A stretch of 64,000 nt of DNA from the NCBI RefSeq assembly GCF_002210095.1, contig NZ_AQQR01000006.1:217573-281572 (forward strand). Direction: 5' to 3'. Source of the DNA: Marinibacterium profundimaris. GTDB taxonomy: Bacteria; Pseudomonadota; Alphaproteobacteria; Rhodobacterales; Rhodobacteraceae. This document shows positions 28,036 to 37,457 of this stretch, one piece after another. The position numbers and the translations under genes are program-made. The stretch's first letter is position 1. Each line of letters begins with the position of its first letter. The notes beneath the pieces are model-generated. The model was not told where the DNA came from. It searched no databases and saw nothing but the letters and a program-made list of their open reading frames with translations.

Positions 28036-28476
28036 ATGGATTACAATCCCGAGCCCTATGACGACGACAATATCTTCGCGAAGATCCTGCGCGAGGAGAT
28101 CCCCGCCTTCCGGGTCTACGAGGATGCCGATACCGTGTGTTTCATGGATATCATGCCGCGGGTCGACGGCCACATGCTGGTGATCCCGAAGACACCGTGC
28201 CGCAACGTGCTGGACGCCTCGCCCGAACAGCTGGCGGCCTGCATGAAGACGGTGCAGAAGATCTCGCGCGCGCTGATGGGCGCGCCCTACGGGGCCGACG
28301 GGATCACGCTGCAGCAGTTCAACGAAGGGGACGGCGGGCAGGAGGTCTTTCACCTGCATTTCCACATCCTGCCGCGCCGCGCCGGCGACAGCCTGCGGCC
28401 GCCCCGGACGGCGGCCGACATGGACGACGTCAAGGCCGAGGCCGAGCGGGTCCGCGCGGCGATCGAGGCGGCCTGA
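28036..28476 (+). CDS. HIT family hydrolase
   Basis: A 146-residue histidine-triad protein of the Hint/PKCI branch, which hydrolyse nucleoside phosphoramidates or related adenylates. The triad is in VFHLHFHILPRR near residue 110, and the N-terminal half has IFAKILREEIPAFRVYED and FMDIMPRVDGHMLVIPK. The ATG at 28036 matches the family start; ATG 28018 is in frame and possible. It is divergent from ctaD across a 380-base region and 170 bases ahead of the metal exporter. Confidence 0.92.
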   Translation: MDYNPEPYDDDNIFAKILREEIPAFRVYEDADTVCFMDIMPRVDGHMLVIPKTPCRNVLDASPEQLAACMKTVQKISRALMGAPYGADGITLQQFNEGDGGQEVFHLHFHILPRRAGDSLRPPRTAADMDDVKAEAERVRAAIEAA

Positions 28477-28645
28477 GACCGGCAAGGCCCGCGCGGCGCC
28501 CATCGGCTCATGCCGGGCACCTGGCCCCGCCATGAGCCGGGCCGCGATGCAGTGCTTTGCCGTGTCCGGTTGCCGTGGATGCCCGGGCCTCTAGGGTTAG
28601 CGAGACCCGGACCTGGGCCGGGCGCAGAAAGGCGGGGCAGGCGAC

Positions 28646-29602
28646 ATGCCGCATGATCATCACGGGGCACACCATGGGCATTCCCATGGACACGGCCATC
28701 ATCACCACGGGATCGACGCCGGCACCGGCGACCGGCGCCTGGCCTGGGCCGTGGTGGTCAATATCGGGCTGACGCTGGCCCAGGTGGTCGGCGGGATCCT
28801 CTCGGGCTCCCTGGCGCTGATCGCCGACGCGCTGCACAATTTCTCGGACGCCGTCGCGCTGATCATCGCCGTGCTGGCCCGCCGCATTGCGCGCCGTCCG
28901 GCCGATGCCGAGATGAGCTTTGGCTATGGCCGGGCCGAGATGGTGGCCGCGCTGGTCAACTACACCACGCTGGTGCTGCTTGCGCTTTACCTCGCCTACG
29001 AGGGGATCATGCGGCTGATCACGCCAGAGCCGATCGCGGGCTGGACCGTGGTCTGGATCGCGGCGCTGGCACTGATCGTGGACGTGATAACGGCGCTGCT
29101 GACCTTTGCCATGTCGCGCCAGTCGCTGAACATCCGCGCGGCCTTCCTGCACAACGTGGCCGATGCGCTGGGGTCGGTCGCGGTGATCGTCGCGGGCGCG
29201 CTGGTTCTGCTGTACGAATGGTACTGGGTGGATGCGGTCGTCACGCTGATGATCTCCGCGTATATCCTGATGCATGTGCGGGCCGATGTCGGCGAAGTGA
29301 TCCGCGTGCTGATGCTGGCCAGTCCTCGCGACCTGGACATGCACGAGGTCATCGCCACGGTGACCGACCTGCCCGGGGTCGAAAGCCTGCACCATGTCCA
29401 TATCTGGCAGATGCAGGAGCGCGACGCGGCGCTGGACGCCCATGTGGTGGTCGAGCACGGGGCCTGGGACCGCGCGGACGAGATCAAGGCATCGATAAAG
29501 GTGCGTCTGAGTGAGGCCTACGGGATCACCCATGCCACGCTGGAACTGGAATGTGCCCGCCATGCCTGCCTGGATGCGCAGAAGATCGGGCATTCGGTCT
29601 GA
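28646..29602 (+). CDS. cation diffusion facilitator metal exporter
   Basis: A 318-residue inner-membrane CDF transporter (CzcD/ZitB-like) that exports Zn, Cd, Co or similar divalent ions in exchange for protons. Six membrane helices span residues about 30-205; the metal site is made by HNFSDA in helix 2 and HNVADALGS in helix 5. The cytoplasmic C-terminal domain (VESLHHVHIWQM) is present. The first 22 residues are extremely histidine-rich (HHGAHHGHSHGHGHHHHG), probably a metal-capturing tail. ATG at 28646 follows a GGCGGGGCAGG stretch. Confidence 0.93.
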   Translation: MPHDHHGAHHGHSHGHGHHHHGIDAGTGDRRLAWAVVVNIGLTLAQVVGGILSGSLALIADALHNFSDAVALIIAVLARRIARRPADAEMSFGYGRAEMVAALVNYTTLVLLALYLAYEGIMRLITPEPIAGWTVVWIAALALIVDVITALLTFAMSRQSLNIRAAFLHNVADALGSVAVIVAGALVLLYEWYWVDAVVTLMISAYILMHVRADVGEVIRVLMLASPRDLDMHEVIATVTDLPGVESLHHVHIWQMQERDAALDAHVVVEHGAWDRADEIKASIKVRLSEAYGITHATLELECARHACLDAQKIGHSV

Positions 29603-29620
29603 CGCGGTGCCGGAAGAGGT

Positions 29621-29657
29621 CCTGTGATCACAGGGTGGTCCGGCGGGTGTGATCACA
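29621..29657. other. two TGTGATCACA palindromes between convergent genes
   Basis: CCTGTGATCACAGG (29621-29634) and TGTGATCACA (29648-29657) lie 25 bases apart, between the 3' ends of the CDF and lipB genes. They look like CRP-type half-sites joined, but the location is not a promoter; they may act as termination hairpins or a protein-binding site. Confidence 0.5.
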
Positions 29658-29684
29658 ATCCCCGCCCGGTGATCCGGGGTGGTC

Positions 29685-30377
29685 TCAGGCGGCGGGGCCG
29701 GCCACTGCCTCTGTCCCGGTCTCGGGCAGGTCGCCCATGACACTGTCAAAGCTGCGGCGCAGGGCGACGTCGAGATCCTCCATCGTCACCGGCAGGCCAA
29801 GATCGACAAGGCTTGTCACGCCGTGTTCGCTGATCCCGCAGGGGACGATGCCGCTGAAATGCTCCAGATCCGGGTCCACGTTGATGGATATGCCGTGGAA
29901 ACTGACCCACTTGCGGACGCGGATGCCTATGGCGGCGATCTTGTCCTCGACCACGGCGCCGGTCACGGCGCGCGGCTTTTCGGGCCGTTCGACCCAGACG
30001 CCGACGCGGCCGTCGCGGATATGGCCGGTCACGTTGAACTCGGCCAGGGCGGCGATGACCCAGGCTTCGAGGTCGGCCACGAAGCGACGCAGGTCGTGGC
30101 CACGGCGGCCGACGTCGAGCATGACATAGACCACGCGCTGGCCGGGGCCGTGATAGGTGTACTGGCCGCCGCGTTTCGTGACGTGCACGGGGAAGCGGTC
30201 GGGCTGGACCAGGTCCGTGTCCCGCGCGCTGGTCCCGGCGGTGTAAAGCGGCGGATGTTCGACCAGCCAGACGCATTCGGTCGCCGCACCCTCGGCGATC
30301 CGCGCGGCGCGGTCCTCCATGAAGGCGACGGCGGCGTCGTAGCCGGTCAGGCCGTCCGTTGTGATCCATTCGACCAT
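29685..30377 (-). CDS. lipB: lipoyl(octanoyl) transferase
   Basis: Transfers octanoyl groups from acyl carrier protein to the lipoyl domains of 2-oxoacid dehydrogenases and the glycine cleavage H protein; LipA then adds sulfur. The 230-residue product has [26 protein letters not shown], the active-site lysine in [11 protein letters not shown] and the acyl-accepting cysteine in [11 protein letters not shown] 30377 has a CAGGAGACG ribosome site. It is convergent with the CDF gene and stands alone. Confidence 0.96.
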   Translation of the reverse strand: MVEWITTDGLTGYDAAVAFMEDRAARIAEGAATECVWLVEHPPLYTAGTSARDTDLVQPDRFPVHVTKRGGQYTYHGPGQRVVYVMLDVGRRGHDLRRFVADLEAWVIAALAEFNVTGHIRDGRVGVWVERPEKPRAVTGAVVEDKIAAIGIRVRKWVSFHGISINVDPDLEHFSGIVPCGISEHGVTSLVDLGLPVTMEDLDVALRRSFDSVMGDLPETGTEAVAGPAA

Positions 30378-30648
30378 GCGCGTCTCCTGCCCTGATCGCC
30401 GCTGTTTCGCGGGCGTTCGCAGGGCCGCTCGCCGGCCTTGACCGGCCGTCTCGCTGCCCGCGGCCCCAGTGTTTCACATGCCATGACCGCCGCGCGGGCC
30501 GCAAGCCCGGGGAACCGGCGAAGCTTCGCCCGCGTTCAGCGACGGAATGGGCGATTTGCCGCGTGTAACGCGGACGACGCCCGCGATCCGGCTGACACGG
30601 CCGCCCCGCAGGCTAAGACGTAACCCGAGGCATGACCAGAAAGGCACG

Positions 30649-31926
30649 ATGACGATGAAACGCGCGCTGACCTATACTTTGGCCGGGGCCATGGCCCTGG
30701 CACCGCTGACCCGCGCCACCGCGGATACCGGCAGTTTCGTTGCCGGCGCCGCCATTGGCGGGCTTCTTGGCCACCTGGCAACCCGCAGCTACCAGGGGCG
30801 TCAGGCGCAGCCGCTTATCGTGCCCCCCTCCGACAGCAGCCGCGTCCAGCACAACACGCCCGGCACCGTGGCCAAGGCGCCGGTCAGCCGGTCGCCCTCG
30901 ATCCCGGCGTCCCAGACCGGCCGCGACGTGCAGCGCGCGCTGAACTATTTCGGCTTCTCCGCCGGCGGTGTGGACGGCCAGATCGGCCCGCAAACGCGCG
31001 AGGCGATCTCTGACTACCAGGCCTACATGGGCTATCCCGCCACCGGCGAGCTGACGGATTTCCAGCAGGATTTCCTGTTCGAATCGCACGAGCGCGCCGC
31101 CGCCACCGCCGCCGACCCCGGCTCGGAAGACGCGCGCCGCCTGCTGCGTTTTTATATGGCCGGCGTGTCGGAACCCCAGGCACGGCCCGAGGCCCGGCCG
31201 GACGGGCAGGCCCAGCTGCCCAGCTTCCAGGTCTCGGCCACACCCGATTCGCTGGCCGTCCATTGCGCCGCCGTCTCCGAGAAGACGCGCGCCAACGGCG
31301 GCTACCAGACGCTGCGCACGATGCAGGCGCCGGTGGACGTGCTGCACGAACAGTTCTGCATGGCCCGGACCGAAAGCATCGCGACCTCGCGTGCGCTGTC
31401 GGCCAAGGTCTCGGACGTGGACGAGGCCGGGATCGCCAGCCAGTGCGCCGGCTTCGGCCCGGTGATGGCGCCGATGGTCACCGGCCTCGCGACCGAGCCG
31501 CGGCAGGAGATCGTGCGCCAGACCGCGCTGGTGCTGGCCGAATCCGGCAGCGACGCGGCGCAGATGATCGACGTGGGCGAAATCTGCCTCGGCGTCGGCT
31601 ATGAACAGGACGACATGGCCGTGGCACTGGGCTCGGCCCTGGTGCTGGTGGCGCTGGGGCAGGGCGGCTATGGCGAGCTGGTCGGTCACCACCTGGCCGG
31701 CGGCTTCGGCACCCCGGTCGCGCCGGGGCAGGCCGTGACCTGGTATGACCGCGCGATGGAGGCGACCCGGAACGGCCAGTCGGTGTTCGTCGACAATGGC
31801 GCCGAGGCACAGGAGCGCGCGGCGCTGGTGCGCGCCGCCGTGGACCAAGCCTATGACGTGCCGCCGCGCCCGCAGCAGGTCTCGCAGGACGCGTCGTCGC
31901 TGCCGAACTTCTCGACCTCGGACTGA
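30649..31926 (+). CDS. exported peptidoglycan-binding-domain protein
   Basis: A 425-residue protein with an N-terminal signal peptide (MKRALTYTLAGAMALAPL) and a glycine-rich segment (GAAIGGLLGHLA). A PG_binding_1 domain lies at about residues 85-130 (RDVQRALNYFGFSAGGVDGQIGPQT, read in two parts, then AISDYQAYMGYPATG). The C-terminal 250 residues are helical, alanine-rich and unrecognised, with several cysteines (VHCAAV, EQFCMA, SQCAGF, GEICLG) suggesting disulfides in the periplasm. ATG 30649 follows AAAGGCACG. It is monocistronic, with a terminator at 31970. Confidence 0.85.
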   Translation: MTMKRALTYTLAGAMALAPLTRATADTGSFVAGAAIGGLLGHLATRSYQGRQAQPLIVPPSDSSRVQHNTPGTVAKAPVSRSPSIPASQTGRDVQRALNYFGFSAGGVDGQIGPQTREAISDYQAYMGYPATGELTDFQQDFLFESHERAAATAADPGSEDARRLLRFYMAGVSEPQARPEARPDGQAQLPSFQVSATPDSLAVHCAAVSEKTRANGGYQTLRTMQAPVDVLHEQFCMARTESIATSRALSAKVSDVDEAGIASQCAGFGPVMAPMVTGLATEPRQEIVRQTALVLAESGSDAAQMIDVGEICLGVGYEQDDMAVALGSALVLVALGQGGYGELVGHHLAGGFGTPVAPGQAVTWYDRAMEATRNGQSVFVDNGAEAQERAALVRAAVDQAYDVPPRPQQVSQDASSLPNFSTSD

Positions 31927-31969
31927 GGTCCGCCGGGTCGCTCAGGCCCTGGCTTCGATTAGGGGAATG

Positions 31970-31992
31970 GGGGCGCCGGATCCGGGCGCCCC
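31970..31992. terminator. bidirectional terminator
   Basis: GGGGCGCC / GGCGCCCC stem with a seven-base loop and a CCTTTCT tail, between the convergent genes ending at 31926 and 32017. Confidence 0.75.
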
Positions 31993-32016
31993 TTTCTCGT
32001 ACCGGTCATTTTCGGC

Positions 32017-32679
32017 TCAGACCGCTGGGATCTGCGCGCTTGCCCGGATCGCGTCGGCATAGACCGAAGCCTCCTGCGCGCCGGTCAGCACGATCTTCCC
32101 GCCGATGCAGATCGTCGGCACACCCTGTATCCCGTTCTGCATCCAGTAATTTTCCTTCTGCCGCACCACGTCGGCGCGTTCGTTCGTCTCCAGAGCCTCG
32201 CGCGCGGGCCCGGCATCCAGCCCGACCTCTTCGGCCACGTCCACCAGCACGTTGATGTCCGACACATCCCGCGCATCGGTGAAATGCGCCTTGAACAGCG
32301 CCAGCTTCAGCGGATGCTGCAGGCCGCGTTCGGCGGCCCAGTCCAGCAGCTGATGCGCGCGGAAGGTGTTCACCATCCGGGTCTCGTCGGTGAAGTTGAA
32401 CGCAAAGCCCAGCTCCTGCCCGATCGCCACCAGCTGCGCGCGAGACGCCTGGCTCTGCTCGGGCGTGGCGCCGTATTTCTCGACGATGTGCTCGGTCAGG
32501 TTCTGCCCCTCCGGCGCCATCCCGGGGTTCAGCTCGAACGGATGCCAGCGGATCCGCGCGCCCAGCCCGGTCATCTCCAGCCCCTTCCTGAGCTGCAGGA
32601 AGCCCACGATGCACCAGGGGCAGACCACGTCCGAGACGATCTCCACCTCGACGACGTGCACGATGTCGGTCTGATCCAT
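32017..32679 (-). CDS. FrnE-like DsbA-family oxidoreductase
   Basis: A 220-residue thioredoxin-fold protein of the DsbA/FrnE/HCCA isomerase type. The active site is CPWC at residues 20-23 (SDVVCPWCIVGF), with the cis-proline in QGVPTICIGG. There is no signal peptide, so it acts in the cytoplasm, like FrnE proteins that help oxidative-stress tolerance as dithiol oxidoreductases. ATG 32679 follows AAAGGAGCC; an open frame runs far upstream of it but without coding character. Confidence 0.92.
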   Translation of the reverse strand: MDQTDIVHVVEVEIVSDVVCPWCIVGFLQLRKGLEMTGLGARIRWHPFELNPGMAPEGQNLTEHIVEKYGATPEQSQASRAQLVAIGQELGFAFNFTDETRMVNTFRAHQLLDWAAERGLQHPLKLALFKAHFTDARDVSDINVLVDVAEEVGLDAGPAREALETNERADVVRQKENYWMQNGIQGVPTICIGGKIVLTGAQEASVYADAIRASAQIPAV

Positions 32680-32819
32680 GAGAGGCTCCTTTCGGGGGGC
32701 GCGTGACGGCAACCTGAGGTTCGCGCGAAAAAACGTCAACCCCGGGCCGGAAGCGTGGTTTTGCCCCTTGAGGTGCCCGGAGCGCTCGTCTATACGACGC
32801 CGACACCAAGCCTGACAGT

Positions 32820-32906
32820 GCGGTCGTGGCGGAATTGGTAGACGCGCAGCGTTGAGGTCGCTGTGGGGTAACTCCCGTGGAAGTTCGAGTCTTCTCGACC
32901 GCACCA
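32820..32906 (+). tRNA. tRNA-Leu (anticodon GAG)
   Basis: An 87-base class II tRNA with acceptor stem GCGGTCG / CGACCGC, anticodon stem CAGCG / CGCTG around loop TTGAGGT, a long variable arm typical of tRNA-Leu, the T loop TTCGAGT and an encoded CCA at 32904-32906. Anticodon GAG reads CUC and CUU codons. Confidence 0.96.
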
Positions 32907-33244
32907 TCATCCCGACAGATCGGTCAATATCACCCGCTTCGCGGGACCGGATGTGGCCTGCTGGCCATCCAAGACTGATCCGGATGCCGCGCCGTGGCGT
33001 ATCCCCCTTGTGACCATCCGCGTATCCCGCGCGCAGACCGGCCGGCATCGCAGCCCGATGGACAGGATCCGGCCGAAATCCTGTGTGTCCGGGGCGTTCC
33101 GGTGTAGACTGCGCCGCGCGACGCCGGGAAAATTCGGTAAGCACACGAAGAGTTTGGTTGCCGCAGCGCGGCATCACCCGCATCATCTTCGGAAAGCCGC
33201 GCAAGCCGGGCGCCAGCGCGTCGATCCGATCCGGAGAGCCAGGT
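32907..33244. other. 338-base region without a gene
   Basis: Lies between tRNA-Leu and the efflux adaptor gene. A small CCCGC TTC GCGGG hairpin at 32933-32945 may end the tRNA transcript. Short open frames exist on both strands but none has a ribosome site or family resemblance. I see no promoter I would defend. Confidence 0.5.
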
Positions 33245-34342
33245 ATGAAACAACTCCGACTCCTGTTCGGTTGCGCCCTGCTGGGCGCCGCGGCGATCGG
33301 CGGCTTCCGGTATACCGACGACATGCTGGCCGCCACGCCGCCCGGCTCCTCGGGCCGGCCCGGCGGCGGGGATGTCGCCGTTCTCACCCAGCCGGTTGAA
33401 ACCCTGACCTTTTCCGAAACGGTCGAGGCGGTCGGCACCACGCTCGCGCGGCAATCGGTGGTCCTGCGCCCCTCTGCCGCCGGCCGCGTGACCGAGGTTT
33501 CGTTCGAGGCGGGCGACCGGGTCTCGACCGGCGACGTGCTGCTGCGGCTCGACGATGCCGAGGCGCGCGCGGCCCTGGCCTCGGCCGAGGCAACGGTGTC
33601 CGAGGCAAGCGCCGCCTTCGAGCGCCAGCAGCAGCTGCAAGAGCGCGGCAGCGCCGCCGAGGCCACGCTGCAATCCGCCCGCGCCGCGCTTCTGCGGGCC
33701 GAGGCGGAGCGCGACATGGCGATCAACACGCTGCAGGACCGCGTCCTGCGTGCGCCCTTCGACGGGCTGGTGGGGCTGACGGATATCGCCCTGGGCCAGC
33801 TGATCGACAGTTCCGACGAGATCACGACGCTGGACGATCTGTCGGTGGTCGAGGTCGCCTTCAACGTGCCCGAACGCTTCATCGCGCGGCTGGCGCGAGG
33901 GCAATCGGTCTCGCTGACCTCGCCGGCCTACCCGGACGAGACCTTCGAGGCCACGATCGGGGCCATCGACACGCGGGTCGATCAATCCACCCGCTCCATC
34001 GCGCTGCGCGCCACCGTGCCGAACGACGACGGGCGGCTGACGGCGGGGATGTTCATGCGCGTCTCCCTCGTGCTCGACCGGCGCCAGGCCCCGGCTGTGC
34101 CGGAACGCGCGCTCTCGGTCGCGGGGGCGATGTCCTATATCCACGTGGTCGAAGGCGGCACCGCCCGCCGCGTCGCCGTCTCGGTCGGCGCCCAGCAGGG
34201 CGACATGATCGAGGTCTCGGGAGAGCTGGTGGAGGGCACAGCGGTGATCGTGTCGAACCTGCACCGCGTGGATGACGGCATGACCGTCGAGCTGATCGAA
34301 CCGGCCAGCACCGAAACACTGGCCTCGGACGGCGAATCATGA
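33245..34342 (+). CDS. RND efflux periplasmic adaptor (membrane fusion protein)
   Basis: A 365-residue HlyD/AcrA-type adaptor linking an inner-membrane RND pump to an outer-membrane channel. An N-terminal uncleaved anchor or signal (LRLLFGCALLGAAAIGGF) is followed by a barrel-sandwich half (SVVLRPSAAGRVTEVSFEAG), a helical hairpin coiled coil (about residues 100-150, alanine/glutamate-rich), the returning half (DRVLRAPFDGLVGLTDIALG) and a beta-barrel domain. No lipobox is present. ATG 33245 follows GGAGAGCCAGG. It overlaps the pump gene by ATGA. Confidence 0.94.
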   Translation: MKQLRLLFGCALLGAAAIGGFRYTDDMLAATPPGSSGRPGGGDVAVLTQPVETLTFSETVEAVGTTLARQSVVLRPSAAGRVTEVSFEAGDRVSTGDVLLRLDDAEARAALASAEATVSEASAAFERQQQLQERGSAAEATLQSARAALLRAEAERDMAINTLQDRVLRAPFDGLVGLTDIALGQLIDSSDEITTLDDLSVVEVAFNVPERFIARLARGQSVSLTSPAYPDETFEATIGAIDTRVDQSTRSIALRATVPNDDGRLTAGMFMRVSLVLDRRQAPAVPERALSVAGAMSYIHVVEGGTARRVAVSVGAQQGDMIEVSGELVEGTAVIVSNLHRVDDGMTVELIEPASTETLASDGES

Positions 34343-37300
34343 CGCTGCCCGACCTGTCGATCCGGCGGCCGGTGCTGGCCTCGGTGCTGAACCTGCTGAT
34401 CGTGCTGATCGGCGCCGTGGCCCTGACGCGCCTGCCGGTGCGGGAGCTGCCGCAGACCGACAGCGCGCGGATCACCGTCATCACCAATTACACCGGCGCC
34501 GCGCCGGACGTGGTCGACAACCAGGTCGCCTCGATCATCGAGGGTGCGCTGGCGGGGATCTCCGGCCTCGACAGCATGGACACCGAAAGCGAGCGCGGCC
34601 GCGCCCGCACCGTGCTGATCTTCGATCCGTCCCGCGACATCGACAACGCCGCCAACGACGTGCGCACCGCCATCGACCGCGCCGCGCGCGACCTGCCGGA
34701 TGGCGCCGACGCGCCGGTCGTGCGCAAGAACGACAGCGAGAGCGACCCGGTCGTCCGGCTCAGCCTGTCCTCGACCCGGCTGACCCCGCTGGAGCTGTCG
34801 GACTACGCCGACCGCTACATCATCGACCGGCTCGCGCGGCTGCCCGGGGTGGCCAACGCAAGCATCTACGGCGAACGGGCCCCGGCGATGCGGATCTGGC
34901 TGGATGCCGACATGATGGCCGCCCATGGCGTGACCACCGGTGACATCACCTCGGCCCTGCAATCCAACAATGTCGAACTTCCTGCGGGCGAGATCCAGAC
35001 CGGCGCGCGCCAGCTGCAGCTTCTGGCGCGCACCCGCTTCACCTCGGCCGAGGAATTCTCCGGCCTTGTCATCCGCGACGATGACGGCCCGCGCCCGCTG
35101 CGGCTGGGCGATGTGGCGCGGATAGAACAGGGCGCCTCGCAATCCGAAAGCATGTTCCGCACCAATGGCGTCGTCGGCCTTGGCATCGGGATCCAGCCGC
35201 AGGCGCAGGCCAACACGGTCGCGATCTCCAACGCGGTGAAGGCCGAGCTGGAAAACATCCGCACGACCTTGCCCGAGGGCATGTCGCTGAGCGTCACCAC
35301 CGACGAGGCGCTGTTCATCGAAACCGCCCTGCGCGAAGTGGTGCAGGTCTTTGCCGAGGCGGTGGGCCTCGTGGTCGCGGTGATCTTCCTGTTCCTTGGC
35401 TCGGCGCGGTTGTCGATGGTGCCCGTCGTGACGATCCCGATCTCGATCCTGGGCGCGGCCATCGCCATGATGATGCTGGGCTTCTCCATCAACATCCTGA
35501 CGCTCTTCGCGATGATCCTGGCCATCGGACTGGTGGTCGACGACGCAATCGTCGTGCTGGAGAACATCCAGCGCCACCGCGCCATGGGCGCCACCCGGGC
35601 CGAGGCAGCGCGGCGCGGGGCCAACCAGGTGAATTTCGCCGTCATCGCCACAACAGCCGTGCTGATCGCCGTCTTCCTGCCGGTCAGCTTCATGGAAGGC
35701 GAGATCGGCCAGATCTTCGCCGAGTTCGGCATCGTGCTGGCCGTCGCCGTTTCGGTCTCGGGCCTTGTCGCGCTGACCCTGTCGCCGGTGCTGGCCGCCC
35801 GGCTTATGCCGCGCGACGACCGGGCCAACCTGCTGACCCGGCTGGTCAACTGGATCATCGGCGGGGCCGAGCGCTTCTATCGCGCGGCGCTGACCCGGTC
35901 GCTTCGCGCGCCCGAGATCCTGCTGGCCGTCGCCGCCTTCGCCATCGCCGCCTCGGTCGCGATCTACCAGTCGCTCCCGCAGGAGGTTACCCCCGACGAG
36001 GACCGGGGCCAGCTGCGCATCTACGTGACCGCGCCGCAGGGCTCGAACCTGGACTACACCGATTCCGTCGCCCGCAAGGTCGAGGCCCTGCTTGCCCCGC
36101 TGCAGGAGCAGGGCGTGGTCGCCAATGTCACCACCATCGTCGGCATGTGGGGCGAACTGCGCCGGTCGATGTTCTTCGTCAACCTCGTCCCCTGGGAGGA
36201 TCGCGACCAAAGCGTGCACGAGGTCGTGGCCTCCCTGCGCGGACCGCTGATCGAGATCACCGAGGCCGCGACCTGGATCCGTGCCTCGGGGGGCCTGGGC
36301 ATTGGCGGCGGGCGCGGGGGGCTGCGCTTCATGCTGGGCGGGCCGGATATCGACCGCGCCGCCGAATGGGCCGAACAGCTGGCCGTCACGCTCGAGGCCG
36401 ATCCGGATCTGAGCGGGGTCGAGGTCAGCTATGCCGCCAACCAGCCCGGCGCGACGCTGACGGTCGACCGGTTGCGCGCGCAGGATCTGGGCCTCGACGC
36501 CGAAGCCGTTTCCTCGACCTTGCGCACGCTCATCGCCTCGCGCACCGTGGGCGAGTTCAGCGACGATGGCCGCCAGTATCCCGTGATCCTGCAGGCCGCG
36601 CCCGAGGACCGCGACAGCCCCGACGACCTGATGTCGATCCTGCTGCGCAACGACCGGGGCGACCTGGTGCCGCTCTCGGCGGTGGCCAGCGTCGAGACCG
36701 CCGCGCTGGTGCCGGCCATCGAACGCTATAACCGCGTCCATTCGGTCGAGGTCGAGGCCGACATGGTCGAGGGCGCCGACCTTGCGCAGGTGATCTCGCG
36801 CGTGGAACGGGCCGTGGCCGAGCTGCCGGCCGGCGCGCAGATCGGCTGGAAGGGGCAGGCGGCGGATTACCTGAAGACCTCGGGCGGGATGACCATGGTC
36901 TTTGCCATGGCGCTGGCCATCGTCTTCCTGGTGCTGGCCGCGCAGTTCGAAAGCTTCCGCACGCCGCTGGTGATCCTGCTGACCGTGCCGCTGGGGCTGG
37001 GAGGCGCGGTGCTGACGCTTTGGCTCGCCGGGCAATCGGTGAACATCTACAGCCAGGTCGGGCTGGTGCTGCTGGTAGGGCTGATGGCCAAGAACGGCAT
37101 CCTGATGGTCGAGTTCTCGAACCAGCTGCGCGAAGAGGGCATGGCGCTGCGCGAGGCCGCGATCGAGGGCGCGGTCACCCGGCTGCGGCCCGTGACCATG
37201 ACCACCATCGCCACCGTGCTGGGCGCCGTGCCGCTGGCCACCGCCGCCGGCGCCGGGGCCGAAAGCCGCACGGCCATCGGGCTGGTCATCACCGGCGGGC

Positions 37301-37410
37301 TCAGCTTCGCCTTCGTGCTGACGCTGCTGGTGACGCCGGTGATCTACTTTCTGATCGAAGGGCTGCGCCGCGATCCGGAGCCCGAGGCGGCGGCCACCCC
37401 GGCCGAATAG
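34339..37410 (+). CDS. RND efflux pump permease, HAE1-like
   Basis: A 1023-residue AcrB/MexB-type inner-membrane pump. Twelve membrane helices flank two large periplasmic loops. Proton-relay residues are present: the Asp-Asp pair in helix 4 (LVVDDAIVVLENIQRH) and the lysine in helix 10 (VGLMAKNGILMVEFSN). Substrates are probably hydrophobic drugs, bile-like compounds or signalling molecules; they cannot be deduced. No outer-membrane channel gene or local regulator adjoins the pair, so a TolC-like channel from elsewhere must be used. Confidence 0.96.
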   Translation: MTLPDLSIRRPVLASVLNLLIVLIGAVALTRLPVRELPQTDSARITVITNYTGAAPDVVDNQVASIIEGALAGISGLDSMDTESERGRARTVLIFDPSRDIDNAANDVRTAIDRAARDLPDGADAPVVRKNDSESDPVVRLSLSSTRLTPLELSDYADRYIIDRLARLPGVANASIYGERAPAMRIWLDADMMAAHGVTTGDITSALQSNNVELPAGEIQTGARQLQLLARTRFTSAEEFSGLVIRDDDGPRPLRLGDVARIEQGASQSESMFRTNGVVGLGIGIQPQAQANTVAISNAVKAELENIRTTLPEGMSLSVTTDEALFIETALREVVQVFAEAVGLVVAVIFLFLGSARLSMVPVVTIPISILGAAIAMMMLGFSINILTLFAMILAIGLVVDDAIVVLENIQRHRAMGATRAEAARRGANQVNFAVIATTAVLIAVFLPVSFMEGEIGQIFAEFGIVLAVAVSVSGLVALTLSPVLAARLMPRDDRANLLTRLVNWIIGGAERFYRAALTRSLRAPEILLAVAAFAIAASVAIYQSLPQEVTPDEDRGQLRIYVTAPQGSNLDYTDSVARKVEALLAPLQEQGVVANVTTIVGMWGELRRSMFFVNLVPWEDRDQSVHEVVASLRGPLIEITEAATWIRASGGLGIGGGRGGLRFMLGGPDIDRAAEWAEQLAVTLEADPDLSGVEVSYAANQPGATLTVDRLRAQDLGLDAEAVSSTLRTLIASRTVGEFSDDGRQYPVILQAAPEDRDSPDDLMSILLRNDRGDLVPLSAVASVETAALVPAIERYNRVHSVEVEADMVEGADLAQVISRVERAVAELPAGAQIGWKGQAADYLKTSGGMTMVFAMALAIVFLVLAAQFESFRTPLVILLTVPLGLGGAVLTLWLAGQSVNIYSQVGLVLLVGLMAKNGILMVEFSNQLREEGMALREAAIEGAVTRLRPVTMTTIATVLGAVPLATAAGAGAESRTAIGLVITGGLSFAFVLTLLVTPVIYFLIEGLRRDPEPEAAATPAE

Positions 37411-37457
37411 ATCGTGCCGGGCCGCGCGCCCGGATGACCTGAGGAGGAGGACGACCC

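Noticed and set aside
25871..28183. A 770-codon plus-strand frame opposite ctaD
   Set aside because: Antisense shadow of cytochrome oxidase subunit I; no ribosome site and no domain.
32680..33882. Upstream extension of the FrnE-like gene frame, running through tRNA-Leu and into the efflux adaptor
   Set aside because: It crosses a tRNA gene and has no similarity; the ATG at 32679 with its AAAGGAG site is the true start.
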